From: Rhodospirillaceae bacterium
GTDB lineage: Bacteria > Pseudomonadota > Alphaproteobacteria > UBA8366 > Aestuariispiraceae
DNA length: 64,000 nucleotides
Assembly: GCA_002709955.1 (NCBI GenBank)
Contig: PAQY01000012.1
Location: 319,679 to 383,678, forward strand
Direction of reading: 5' to 3'
This document shows positions 52,251 to 60,212 of this stretch, piece after piece. Position numbers and translations under genes: made by a program. Numbering within the stretch: the first letter of the stretch is position 1; every line of letters begins with the position of its first letter. Under the pieces are notes generated by a model. That model searched no databases and was not told the origin of the DNA. It saw only the letters and a program-made list of their open reading frames with translations.

Positions 52251-54218
52251 TTATTGGCAGCTCAGGCATTCCTCGTAATCCGGCTGGACAGCCTTTGGCA
52301 TTTCGCCCGCATTCACCAGACCCGCAAAGGGTAGGGAGACGGTGCCAGATGCCTTGATACGCACCGTATCGTCGGCCTCTGCCCGCTGGATCGATTTGGA
52401 GCGGCAGTAATACAGGCTTTTCACGCCTTGCTTCCAGGCCCGCATATGCAATTGATGCAGGTCGCGCTTATGGATGTCCGCCGGCAGGAACAGGTTCAAC
52501 GATTGTGCCTGACAGATGTACTGGGACCGATCACCCGCGTGATCCACCAGCCAACGCTGATCAATTTCAAAGGCCGTCTTATAGACGTCTTTCTCCTCAT
52601 CGGTCAGGAAGTCCAGATGCTGGACAGAGCCTTCATTGATGGAGATGGAAGACCAGGTATCGTCGTCATCCTTGCCCTTTTCCGCCAACAGAGCCTTCAA
52701 GTGCCGGTTGCGCACGGTGAAGGAGCCGCTGAGCGTTTTATGGGTAAAGCTGTTCGCCGCAATCGGTTCAATGCCCGGCGACGTGCCGCCACAGATGATG
52801 GAGATCGACGCCGTGGGCGCAATCGCCATCTTGTTGGAAAACCGCTCCATAATGCCAAATTCAGCAGCATCGGGGCAGGCACCGCGTTCTTCTGCCAATT
52901 GCTTGGAGGCTGCATCGGCCTGAATGCGGATATGTTTGAACATGCGGGTGTTCCACACCTTGGCCATGACGCCTTCCATCGGGATTTTCATGGCCTGCAG
53001 GAAGGAATGGAGGCCCATCGTGCCCAGACCGACGGAGCGTTCACGCATTGCGGAATACTTCGCTTTTTCAAATTCGGATCCGGCATTGTTGATGAAATCC
53101 TGCATCACATTGTCCAGGAAACGCATCACGTCTGGGATCAGCATCTCCTCATCCTGCCAATCCAGGAATGTTTCCAGATTGAGGGAAGAGAGGCAGCAGA
53201 CAGCGGTGCGATCCTTGCCATGATGGTCGATGCCGGTCGGCAGGGTGATTTCTGAACACAGATTTGAGGTTTTGACGGTCAATCCTGCCAGCTTTTGTTG
53301 TTCGGGCAGGTTCCGGTTCACGTGATCGCCATAGACGATATAGGGTTCGCCGGTTTCGATGCGTGCTGTCAGAATGCGGATCCAAAGGTCGCGGGCACGC
53401 ACCATGCGGACCATCTTCTGATCCTTAGGCGAAACCAGCTTCCATTCTTCATCATTCTCAACCGCGCGCATGAAGTCGTCGGTGATGACGATTCCGTGGT
53501 GCAGGTTCTGTGCCTTGCGGTTGGGATCCCCACCGGTCGGGCGGCGAATTTCGATGAATTCTTCGACTTCGGGATGCCAGATCGGTAGATAAACGGCCGC
53601 AGAGCCCCGACGCAGGGAGCCCTGGCTGATCGCCAGCGTCAGGGAATCCATGACGCGGATGAAGGGCACGACGCCGGATGTCTTACCATTGCCGCCGACG
53701 GTTTCACCGATAGAGCGCAGATTGCCCCAATAGCTGCCAATGCCACCCCCACGGGCCGCCAGCCAGACATTTTCGTTCCACAGGCTGACAATGCCTTCCA
53801 GGCTGTCATTGCTTTCATTCAGAAAACAGCTGATCGGCAGGCCGCGCTTGGTCCCGCCATTGGACAGGATCGGGGTGGCGGGCATGAACCAAAGCTTGGA
53901 GATATAATCATACAGGCGCTGGGCATGGGCGGAGTCATCCGCATAATGCATCGCGACACGCGCGAACATGTCCTGATAGCTTTCGTCCTGCATCAGATAG
54001 CGATCTTTCAGGGTCGCCTTGCCAAATTCGGTCAGCAACGCATCACGGCTGCGATCCACATGAACCTGGATGCCGCGTTCGTTCTGCTTAAGGTCGCGCA
54101 TCTGGATTCCCAGATCGCCTTCTTCCTGCTCTGGGGCGGGGGCGCGCGTGTTCTGCGCGGCCTTCTTCAGCTTGGCGTCGAGGTCTTCGAACAGGGCATC
54201 ATCTTGTGACGCTTTCAT
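52251..54218 (-). CDS. nrdA: Ribonucleoside-diphosphate reductase, alpha subunit (class I)
   Basis: Makes deoxyribonucleotides. The 655-residue protein has the redox and radical cysteines in GLPISCFLNE, SNLCSEITLP and CCLSSLNLE, the GxGTMGLHSF segment, the PTASISIICGGTSPGIEP loop and a C-terminal CLSCQ shuttle pair. ATG 54218 (KASQDDALFEDLD) is chosen over a longer frame. It lacks a full ATP-cone at the N-terminus, only about 60 unconserved residues. NrdB is not adjacent. DnaA- and NrdR-box-like motifs lie upstream. A terminator follows. Confidence 0.93.
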   Translation of the reverse strand: MKASQDDALFEDLDAKLKKAAQNTRAPAPEQEEGDLGIQMRDLKQNERGIQVHVDRSRDALLTEFGKATLKDRYLMQDESYQDMFARVAMHYADDSAHAQRLYDYISKLWFMPATPILSNGGTKRGLPISCFLNESNDSLEGIVSLWNENVWLAARGGGIGSYWGNLRSIGETVGGNGKTSGVVPFIRVMDSLTLAISQGSLRRGSAAVYLPIWHPEVEEFIEIRRPTGGDPNRKAQNLHHGIVITDDFMRAVENDEEWKLVSPKDQKMVRMVRARDLWIRILTARIETGEPYIVYGDHVNRNLPEQQKLAGLTVKTSNLCSEITLPTGIDHHGKDRTAVCCLSSLNLETFLDWQDEEMLIPDVMRFLDNVMQDFINNAGSEFEKAKYSAMRERSVGLGTMGLHSFLQAMKIPMEGVMAKVWNTRMFKHIRIQADAASKQLAEERGACPDAAEFGIMERFSNKMAIAPTASISIICGGTSPGIEPIAANSFTHKTLSGSFTVRNRHLKALLAEKGKDDDDTWSSISINEGSVQHLDFLTDEEKDVYKTAFEIDQRWLVDHAGDRSQYICQAQSLNLFLPADIHKRDLHQLHMRAWKQGVKSLYYCRSKSIQRAEADDTVRIKASGTVSLPFAGLVNAGEMPKAVQPDYEECLSCQ

Positions 54219-54285
54219 GGATCCGTCTGGCACGTGTCTTACCCCCAAGTCATTCGGTCCGATGCGACCATCTCGGTTCAATCTG

Positions 54286-54429
54286 TTATCCCCAGCTTGT
54301 CGTCCCCCCAAAGGGTCTGCCTGAACCCGCTAAATAGCATAGGGTTAGGCCAAACTGCAGGACGCTTATGCTCCCGTTATTCACAGGCTGTGGACTGAAT
54401 TCCTGTGGATATTAACGATATTACCCACA
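54286..54429. promoter_or_regulatory. DnaA-box-like cluster upstream of nrdA
   Basis: TTATTCACA (54377-54385) fits the relaxed DnaA consensus TTWTNCACA. TTATCCCCA (54286-54294), TGTGGATAT (54404-54412, other strand) and TTACCCACA (54421-54429) each differ from TTATCCACA at one position. DnaA is known to control nrd genes in several bacteria, so this could tie nucleotide supply to replication start. Motifs are seen; binding is inferred. Confidence 0.5.
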
Positions 54430-54466
54430 AGATATCGACCTTCTTTGCTGCGGGACACAAGATATA
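54426..54466 (-). promoter_or_regulatory. Pair of NrdR-box-like motifs upstream of nrdA
   Basis: CACAAGATAT occurs at 54426-54435 and again at 54456-54465, exactly 30 bp apart, that is about three helical turns. NrdR boxes come in pairs with such spacing and resemble ACACAAGATATTGTGT in this lineage; a complete palindrome of this kind, ACACAATATCTTGTGT, is at 56444-56459. NrdR is the general repressor of ribonucleotide reductase genes. They are about 210-250 nt before the nrdA start. Confidence 0.5.
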
Positions 54467-54559
54467 GCGAACCGAGAGTCCGTGTCAAAGGCAAAAATGA
54501 CAAGTTGGAGACTCAATTTGGCCTCACTTGCAGGTTCAGATTGTGAATGATGAAACGAA

Positions 54560-55651
54560 TCAGGTCGCCTGATCGCGGCGATCAACGTTACCGGTTGCCG
54601 ACAGGACAATGGCAACGGGACGGGTTGCCTCAAAACCGGCGCATACAATCATCGCAATCACCATGAATGGCATCGACAGCACCATGCCAACGATTCCCCA
54701 TATCTGTCCGAAGATCGCCAGGGATAACAGGATGACCAGAGGGCTGAGGTTGAGCGATCGTCCCATCATGCGGGGTTCGATGATATTGCCGACCGCCAAT
54801 TGGACGCTGGCCAGAACCGTGCTGGTGATCACAAAGGGAATCAGCGAGTCGAATTGTACCAATGTCAGGACGGCAGGAAAGGCAACGCCAACCAGTGACC
54901 CGATATAGGGGATGAAATTCAGAATGAAGATCAGAACGGCCCAGAAGCCCGCAAAATCGACGCCAACCAGGGCCATGACGATATAGCTTAGAATCCCTGT
55001 AATGGCGCTGACAAACGTCTTCAGGCCGATATAGGTCTGGATATCCTTCGTCACCCGATCCACCATCGCCCGGGCGCGCTTGCGATCATCGGTCTTTTGA
55101 AACAGAGCGTCGACCTTGCGCCCGAATGTCACCTGTTCCAGCAGGATAAAGGCCACATAGAATAGGACCGTAAGTGTATTGCCTGTGATTGCAGCAAGCG
55201 CGCTGACGGTGCTGCCCAGAGTCTGACCGACATCAATCTGGTCTATCAGGTCGCGAACACTGGGCAATTCCCGCGCCCCGACCAGCGCCAACCCTTTGTC
55301 CAGCAGGGCACGGATATTGGTTTCATACTCTGGCAGTGCAGCGTTTACCGCATTGATGTTGCTGCGGATAAGGTTGGCCAGCAGCACAAAGGTCCCAATA
55401 AAGACAAGAATTGAAATCGTCATACAGAGCCAGTCTGGCAGTCTGCGCCCCTTGATGGAATATTTAGACAGGCGAATGGCCAGGGAATCCAGAAGAATGA
55501 CGATAAAGACGGCGATCACGAATGGCAGAAGAATGTCTTCTGCCACGACCATCAAATAGATGAACAGGGCAACAAGGGCAAAGGCTGCAAACACACTGAC
55601 AACACGAAAATTCGTTCGTATGCCCGGTTGTGATGGTGTCTGGTCAGACAT
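54560..55651 (-). CDS. AI-2E family transporter (PerM-like)
   Basis: A 363-residue integral membrane protein with 7-8 hydrophobic segments: two near the N-terminus (VVSVFAAFALVALFIYLMVV and LPFVIAVFIVILLDSLAI), then TISILVFIGTFVLLANLI, a large cytoplasmic or periplasmic loop (about 105-150) and a C-terminal bundle with NFIPYIGSLVGVAFPAVLTL and NIIEPRMMGRSLNLSPLVIL, which is the family signature. Export of autoinducer 2 was shown for one member only; others act as Na+/H+ antiporters, so the substrate is open. Confidence 0.87.
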   Translation of the reverse strand: MSDQTPSQPGIRTNFRVVSVFAAFALVALFIYLMVVAEDILLPFVIAVFIVILLDSLAIRLSKYSIKGRRLPDWLCMTISILVFIGTFVLLANLIRSNINAVNAALPEYETNIRALLDKGLALVGARELPSVRDLIDQIDVGQTLGSTVSALAAITGNTLTVLFYVAFILLEQVTFGRKVDALFQKTDDRKRARAMVDRVTKDIQTYIGLKTFVSAITGILSYIVMALVGVDFAGFWAVLIFILNFIPYIGSLVGVAFPAVLTLVQFDSLIPFVITSTVLASVQLAVGNIIEPRMMGRSLNLSPLVILLSLAIFGQIWGIVGMVLSMPFMVIAMIVCAGFEATRPVAIVLSATGNVDRRDQAT

Positions 55652-55676
55652 TGCGGCCTGTTCCTAGTGTGGTTCG

Positions 55677-55707
55677 CCGGATGCACGAATCTGGTGCGTG
55701 CATCCGG
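55677..55707 (-). terminator. Hairpin between gcrA and the AI-2E transporter gene
   Basis: CCGGATGCACG (55677-55687) and CGTGCATCCGG (55697-55707) form a perfect 11-bp stem with a 9-nt loop, 16 nt after the gcrA stop and 26 nt before the next start. There is no clear T run, so it may be a transcript-end stabiliser or a factor-dependent terminator. Confidence 0.45.
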
Positions 55708-55722
55708 TGACCCGATAGCATT

Positions 55723-56085
55723 TTATGCGGATGTTGTGGCCGCAGAATTGTTGCTGGATGCGCCATCATCCTTGCGGCGATAGGCCACTCCGCAATGCGC
55801 CTGGCAATAGGGTTTGCCTGGCACCGCGCCTTTGCCACAGAAATGAAACTCGTCTGTGCCGGGATGGCCGATGGGCCACTGGCAGTGACGCTCCACAACA
55901 TTGGGAATCGGCAGCGGGGTGTGGCGTTTCACCTGTTGCGGCCGGGATGACAGGCCCAGACGGTGAGCCTTTCCGATTACCGCATTGCGCGTAACACCGC
56001 CAAGTTTCTCAGCGATTTGGCGTGCGGTGTATCCATTTGTCCACATTCCCTTGAGGAGGGTGACGCGATCATCTGTCCATTCCAT
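55723..56085 (-). CDS. gcrA: GcrA cell cycle regulator
   Basis: GcrA is an alphaproteobacterial factor that binds sigma-70 RNA polymerase and CcrM-methylated GANTC promoters. The N-terminal DNA-binding domain is typical: MEWTDDRVTLLKGMW, then AEKLGGVTRNAVIGKAHRLGL (24-44). The C-terminal sigma-interacting part has CQWPIGHPGTDEFHFCG and PYCQAHCGVAYRR. At 120 residues it is shorter than Caulobacter GcrA (173) because the linker is short. Its 384-nt upstream region is dense in GANTC sites. Confidence 0.93.
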   Translation of the reverse strand: MEWTDDRVTLLKGMWTNGYTARQIAEKLGGVTRNAVIGKAHRLGLSSRPQQVKRHTPLPIPNVVERHCQWPIGHPGTDEFHFCGKGAVPGKPYCQAHCGVAYRRKDDGASSNNSAATTSA

Positions 56086-56469
56086 GGTGCACCTCTTCGT
56101 GTTTTCGCCGGACCTCCCCCCGTAGGGCGTCTCGCCTGGCCGTTGGTCGTGATGCTGGCCGAATTCGGCGTAGCTCTCCCGCGCGCACGGAATTTTCCCC
56201 CGTCCGCTAAACCAATAGATATTGTGGTCTATTTGCTTGCCAGCACAATATACGGCTATTTTTTGAGTCTCAAGGGGAAAAATTGATTCGACTAAGATTC
56301 TCTGCGGGGCGTGGCGATTCTAAGATCAGGTCAAGGCTTCATATGAGTGAAATTCAGTCAAATTTACCCAGAATCACAGACTCATTGATGTTAGAATCAC
56401 AGCGCTTTTTAGAATTTCCCAGCGAATCGGGTCGAAATTAAACACACAATATCTTGTGTTCACCCTTAA
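56086..56469. promoter_or_regulatory. gcrA upstream region with eight GANTC sites
   Basis: GANTC occurs at 56265, 56285, 56296, 56316, 56371, 56379, 56394 and 56424 (first base of each), eight in 164 bp, while about one per 256 bp would be expected by chance. The rest of the 384 nt shows no gene. ACACAATATCTTGTGT, a 16-bp NrdR-box-like near-palindrome, is at 56444-56459. Control of gcrA by CcrM methylation is inferred, in line with the known methylation-dependent action of GcrA. Confidence 0.6.
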
Positions 56470-56748
56470 TCAACCATGGCGGGCAACCTGTCCCAGTGAA
56501 GGCCAGTCTGGTCGTGTGGCGACGTCCTTGCTGCCACAGCCGGAACAGCGAAGCCGTGCGCCCACTTCAGGGACCGGTACGGTCGGGCCAAAGCGTGCGA
56601 CCAGAACAGCGGTTGCCACAACCCCATTGTGTCCGCATCGATTGCACCAACAAAAGATATCAATGGCCTCTTGGGTCAGATCGCCAAGAACGGTTTTGAC
56701 CCGGTGAGAGTCTTGCCTGCGCAGATCATTTTCTTTGATTCGACCCAT
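56470..56748 (-). CDS. Small zinc-ribbon-like protein
   Basis: A 92-residue protein with two cysteine knuckles, CWCNRCGHNG (about 34-40) and LRCSGCGSKDV (about 68-72), probably a zinc ribbon. The N-terminal part is basic and hydrophilic. ATG 56748 is favoured by AGGTGGA 7 nt upstream; an upstream in-frame start 15 codons earlier is less likely. No family name is known to me; similar small proteins are found in Alphaproteobacteria. It precedes the gcrA control region on the same strand. Confidence 0.62.
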   Translation of the reverse strand: MGRIKENDLRRQDSHRVKTVLGDLTQEAIDIFCWCNRCGHNGVVATAVLVARFGPTVPVPEVGARLRCSGCGSKDVATRPDWPSLGQVARHG

Positions 56749-56906
56749 GACACATCCACCTGTTCGATTAAATATCACTTTATGTTCTCTCATTGATCTT
56801 TAATAGCATTAAGAGAAAACAAGAACAAGATAGGAAAATACGAATGTGATGTGTCTGGAGGTCTATTAGGGTCGGTACAATTACCGTTTAAAAATCATGC
56901 TTATCG

Positions 56907-57485
56907 TCAATAGTCCATGATTTCTGCGGGGCTGCCATCCAGGGGATAGATATGGAGAATGCGCGGGGTTTGGCTGCGCGCAGTATGGATATCTGGGAAA
57001 CTGAGTTTCTGTAACGTAATGCCGATAAGGCCCAGCCTGTTGTTCTTGTTATCCCGCAGTGGCAGCAACAGGCGTTCCCCCATGCCGGGCTGTGCGCGTT
57101 CTCCAAACAATATGCCTTTCAACAGAACCAGTGCCGGGCGTTCTATACAGGTTCGAAAATAGGCATTAACCTTGGGCAATGCATCTGCTGGTGTGATGTC
57201 GTCCAGGTATTTGCCAACAATGCCATTTTGATAGCGGCTGTTGATTTCTTCGCCCGCCAGTCGATAGCGCAGGCGATCGGTTTCAGGATCCGTTTCAATC
57301 AGGAATACATGCGGCAGGGCCGTGGTAAAGGCGATGGGGTCGATGGCTCTGCGATCTGGAACTATCGGGTTGTCATCCTGCCACAGGCTGCCCCAATGGG
57401 TGAGTAGCAGGATACAGTGTTCATTTAACAATTCGGGCCTTACGGCGTCAAAGGCGACTTTCCAGTTCGGAAACAGACACTGCAT
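56907..57485 (-). CDS. PAS_5-like domain protein
   Basis: A 192-residue soluble protein resembling PAS_5 (PF07310): LLTHWGSLWQDDNPIVPDRRAIDPI at the N-terminus, ALPHVFLIETDPETDRLRYRLAGEEINSRY in the middle and LLLPLRDNKNNRLGLIGITL later. The pattern of a sensory PAS core without an output domain is common in Rhodospirillales, where function is unknown. A second family member is at 11508-12152 with low sequence likeness. It follows thiE by 9 nt in the opposite sense of reading order (thiE lies downstream). Confidence 0.65.
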   Translation of the reverse strand: MQCLFPNWKVAFDAVRPELLNEHCILLLTHWGSLWQDDNPIVPDRRAIDPIAFTTALPHVFLIETDPETDRLRYRLAGEEINSRYQNGIVGKYLDDITPADALPKVNAYFRTCIERPALVLLKGILFGERAQPGMGERLLLPLRDNKNNRLGLIGITLQKLSFPDIHTARSQTPRILHIYPLDGSPAEIMDY

Positions 57486-57494
57486 TTCAACCTA

Positions 57495-58139
57495 TCACTC
57501 CGAGGCTTCAAGGGCTGTGTGGAAGGCTTTGACGGCACCATCCGGACCATCGGGATGGTCCCAGACAGCCGATACCGCACAGATAAATTCACACCGGGTT
57601 TCCAGAACAGGGGTCAGATTCTGGGGCGTCAGGCCACCAACTGCCACGCAGGGGACTTCCATCATCTCCGCCCACCAGGACAGGGTGTCCAATGCCCCGG
57701 CTGCGGCAGGCAGGCCTTTTGTTCCCGTGGCGAAAACGGGACCGAAGGATACATAATCCGCGCCCGCTTCCGCCACATCCATGCTGGTATGACGGGAGAT
57801 ACCGCAACTGACCCCGACAATGGCATCATCCCCCAGGATCTTCTTCGCGGCCTTGACGGATTTCACATCGGGCATATCCAAATGCACGCCATCACATCCC
57901 AGATAGGCCGCCAATTTGGCATTCCCATTCAATAGAAACGCCGTGTCGTGGGATTTAACCTCCGCCAGGACCAGGGTCGCTGCGGTCCGAATCTCATCCT
58001 CTGACGCATCGGGCATCCATAATTGAAGACAGGCGACTGGTCCGCCCTGCAATGCCGCCCGAACCTGGAGGGCAAAGGATTCCGGCTCAAACCGGGGCGG
58101 GCTGACCAGATACAGCTGCGGCGCAACTGGGTCGGTCAT
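57495..58139 (-). CDS. thiE: Thiamine-phosphate synthase
   Basis: Joins the thiazole and pyrimidine halves of thiamine. The TIM-barrel protein of 214 residues has AFLLNGNAKLAAYLGCDGVHLDMPD (pyrimidine-diphosphate site), VGVSCGISRHTSMDVAEAGADYVSFGPVF and VAVGGLTPQN (phosphate-binding). The usual family motif DGVHLGQ is DGVHLDM here, and the active-site Arg/Lys pattern is partly changed, so it may be a ThiE-like variant. It overlaps the aldolase gene by 4 bp (ATGA). No other thi genes are nearby. Confidence 0.78.
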   Translation of the reverse strand: MTDPVAPQLYLVSPPRFEPESFALQVRAALQGGPVACLQLWMPDASEDEIRTAATLVLAEVKSHDTAFLLNGNAKLAAYLGCDGVHLDMPDVKSVKAAKKILGDDAIVGVSCGISRHTSMDVAEAGADYVSFGPVFATGTKGLPAAAGALDTLSWWAEMMEVPCVAVGGLTPQNLTPVLETRCEFICAVSAVWDHPDGPDGAVKAFHTALEASE

Positions 58140-59056
58140 GCTTTTCCTTGGTAGATCTTGATGATCTGGTCCAGCATCGCCAGGGCTTCTGCGCGGGGGC
58201 GCTGGAACGTATTGCGCCCGATGATGGAGCCATTGGCCCCGCCGTCGCGCAGACCGCGGATTTCTTCGTACAGCCCGTCCAAACCTTTTGCGGCCCCGCC
58301 GGAGAAGACAACAATACGCCGTCCGTTAAAGGATGACTGCATCACATGCTCAACCCGTTTTGCCAGGGTGGAGATATCGATCTTCTGGGCCTCATAGACT
58401 TTCTTGGCATCGGCCTGTTCCAGATGCGCGGTCGGTGGCTTCACCTTGATGATATGGGCACCCAATTGTGCGGCCAGATGGGCGGCATAGGCACAGACAT
58501 CCATCGCAGTCTCGCCGTCTTTCGACAAATCACCGCCGCGCGGATAGGACCAGATCACAACGGCCAGACCGACAGATTTGGCTTCTTCCGCCATTTCGCG
58601 AATTTCTTCGATCAGCTCATTGGCATAGTCAGAACAGGGATAAATCGTAAAGCCGATGGCGGCACAGCCCAGCTTCAGGGCATCGCCCACCGATGCGGTG
58701 ATCGCCTGGTCCTTGGTCGTTGCCCAGCTGTTGGAGCTGTTGACCTTCAGGATGGTTGGGATCTGACCTGCAAAGGTATCGGCACCCGCTTCCAACTGAC
58801 CCAGGGGCGCGGCATAGGCGTTCAGGCCTGCGTCAACGGCCAACTGATAATGATAGTGGGGGTCATAGGCGTCGGGATTGGGGGCAAAGGATCGCGCCGG
58901 GCCATGCTCAAACCCCTGATCGACTGGCAGGATCACCATTTTGCCCGTTCCTGCCAAACGACCCTGCATCAGGATCGTGGCGATGTTGCGCTTTGTCCCT
59001 GGCGTGTCGCTTTCATAGTAAGACAGGATTTTTTTGACTTTGGGGGTGATTTTCAT
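58136..59056 (-). CDS. Class I fructose-bisphosphate aldolase (DhnA type)
   Basis: A 306-residue Schiff-base aldolase of the archaeal/DhnA type that splits fructose 1,6-bisphosphate. N-terminal GKMVILPVDQGFEHGP (36-51), the lysine-forming segment AHIIKVKPPTAH (about 198-209) and VVFSGGAAKGLDGL fit the family. Unlike the zinc-dependent class II enzyme it needs no metal. It is co-translated with thiE. The gap gene ends the window on the same strand but pgk is not between them, so the usual gap-pgk-fba order is broken up. Confidence 0.9.
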   Translation of the reverse strand: MKITPKVKKILSYYESDTPGTKRNIATILMQGRLAGTGKMVILPVDQGFEHGPARSFAPNPDAYDPHYHYQLAVDAGLNAYAAPLGQLEAGADTFAGQIPTILKVNSSNSWATTKDQAITASVGDALKLGCAAIGFTIYPCSDYANELIEEIREMAEEAKSVGLAVVIWSYPRGGDLSKDGETAMDVCAYAAHLAAQLGAHIIKVKPPTAHLEQADAKKVYEAQKIDISTLAKRVEHVMQSSFNGRRIVVFSGGAAKGLDGLYEEIRGLRDGGANGSIIGRNTFQRPRAEALAMLDQIIKIYQGKA

Positions 59057-59199
59057 GGTTCCGACCCTTTTGATCTTTGGCGCAGATTGGCAAATAGCTG
59101 GCGCTGGTTGTGCTTAGAAGTCGGGATAGGCAAATACACGCAAGAGGCCTTATATGCAACGCTTCTGGCACCAAGAACCGGGAATTGCACGACTTTTGA

Positions 59200-60063
59200 T
59201 TATCGGAAGCCAGGGGCAGATTTGAAAATCTGTATTATGGCGTCAATTGCGGCGCGGATCAGCGGTGTTTTCGCCATATCGCGATGCATCAACAGCCAAT
59301 GTTTCTGGGCAAGGTCTGGGGGTGTGTCCTCAAGCCTGACCAGATTAGGATTTTGATACCCCAGAAAATCTGGCAGCACCGTTCGTCCACCTCCCGATTC
59401 ACATATCGTCATGGCAGAAAGTTCATTGCCCGCCAGATAATGCGGCACAGATTTGCTTTTGCCCTCAATCCAACGCCGATTCAGGCTGTAGTTTGTTTGG
59501 CCCGCATCGGGGGCAATCCAACGAATGGGGCCATTTCCTTTAGACAGGTCCGCCTCATATTGCGCCGTGCTGTAAACCGCATAAGTAGCTGTGCCCAGTC
59601 CCTTGGACAACAGATTTGCACTGTCGGGCAGGCATTGCCTGATCAACAGGTCTGCCTCCATTCGCATAAGATCGGCGGAGTTTTGTGAGGCATCCAGGGA
59701 AAATTCTGCATGGGGTAACGCTGACTGCAAATCTGGTATGCGACGGGCCAGCACATGACCGATCGACAGATCACAGGAAATCCGCACGCGCCCGGTCATT
59801 CCTGTATCCAGTGCCGCGCTTTGGCGCAGAAAGGCTCTGGCCTCCCGCTCTGTTGATTCTGCAACCGGCAACAGGTCCGCACCCGCCCGCGTCAGAAAAA
59901 AACCTTCCGGCAGGCGGTCAAACAGACGGGTGTTCAGGGCAGATTCCAGGGCCCTTATACGACGCCCTGCGGTGGGCTGGCTGATGGCAAGACTGCGCGC
60001 GGCTTGTGACAAAGACCCTTCTCTCGCCACAGCCAGGAAAACGCGGATGTCATCCCATGACAT
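59200..60063 (-). CDS. LysR-family transcriptional regulator
   Basis: A 287-residue regulator. The N-terminal winged helix has DDIRVFLAVAREGSLSQAA and SISQPTAGRRIRALE-type recognition helix (about 18-48), followed by a LysR substrate-binding domain (about 90-280). ATG 60063 (SWDDIRVF) is chosen; starts at 60072 and 60081 are possible. It is divergent from an EamA transporter, with 149 nt between, the standard LysR layout, so it probably regulates that exporter. Confidence 0.87.
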   Translation of the reverse strand: MSWDDIRVFLAVAREGSLSQAARSLAISQPTAGRRIRALESALNTRLFDRLPEGFFLTRAGADLLPVAESTEREARAFLRQSAALDTGMTGRVRISCDLSIGHVLARRIPDLQSALPHAEFSLDASQNSADLMRMEADLLIRQCLPDSANLLSKGLGTATYAVYSTAQYEADLSKGNGPIRWIAPDAGQTNYSLNRRWIEGKSKSVPHYLAGNELSAMTICESGGGRTVLPDFLGYQNPNLVRLEDTPPDLAQKHWLLMHRDMAKTPLIRAAIDAIIQIFKSAPGFR

Positions 60064-60212
60064 TTTATACATCGCCACCATGGCGGCATTCTATCAAAGA
60101 CTACGGCGACCGCACCATTCATTTTTGAATATCATTCATTCAATCATGAGGATTCCAAAACATTTCTGAATGTCCATAGTGCGCCATCGAAAAGGCGAAA
60201 GGATCATGATGG

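Noticed and set aside
54286-54466. Chromosome replication origin at the DnaA-box-like cluster
   Set aside because: The boxes are few and mostly imperfect, no clear AT-rich unwinding region or origin-linked genes are present, and a role in nrdA control is simpler.
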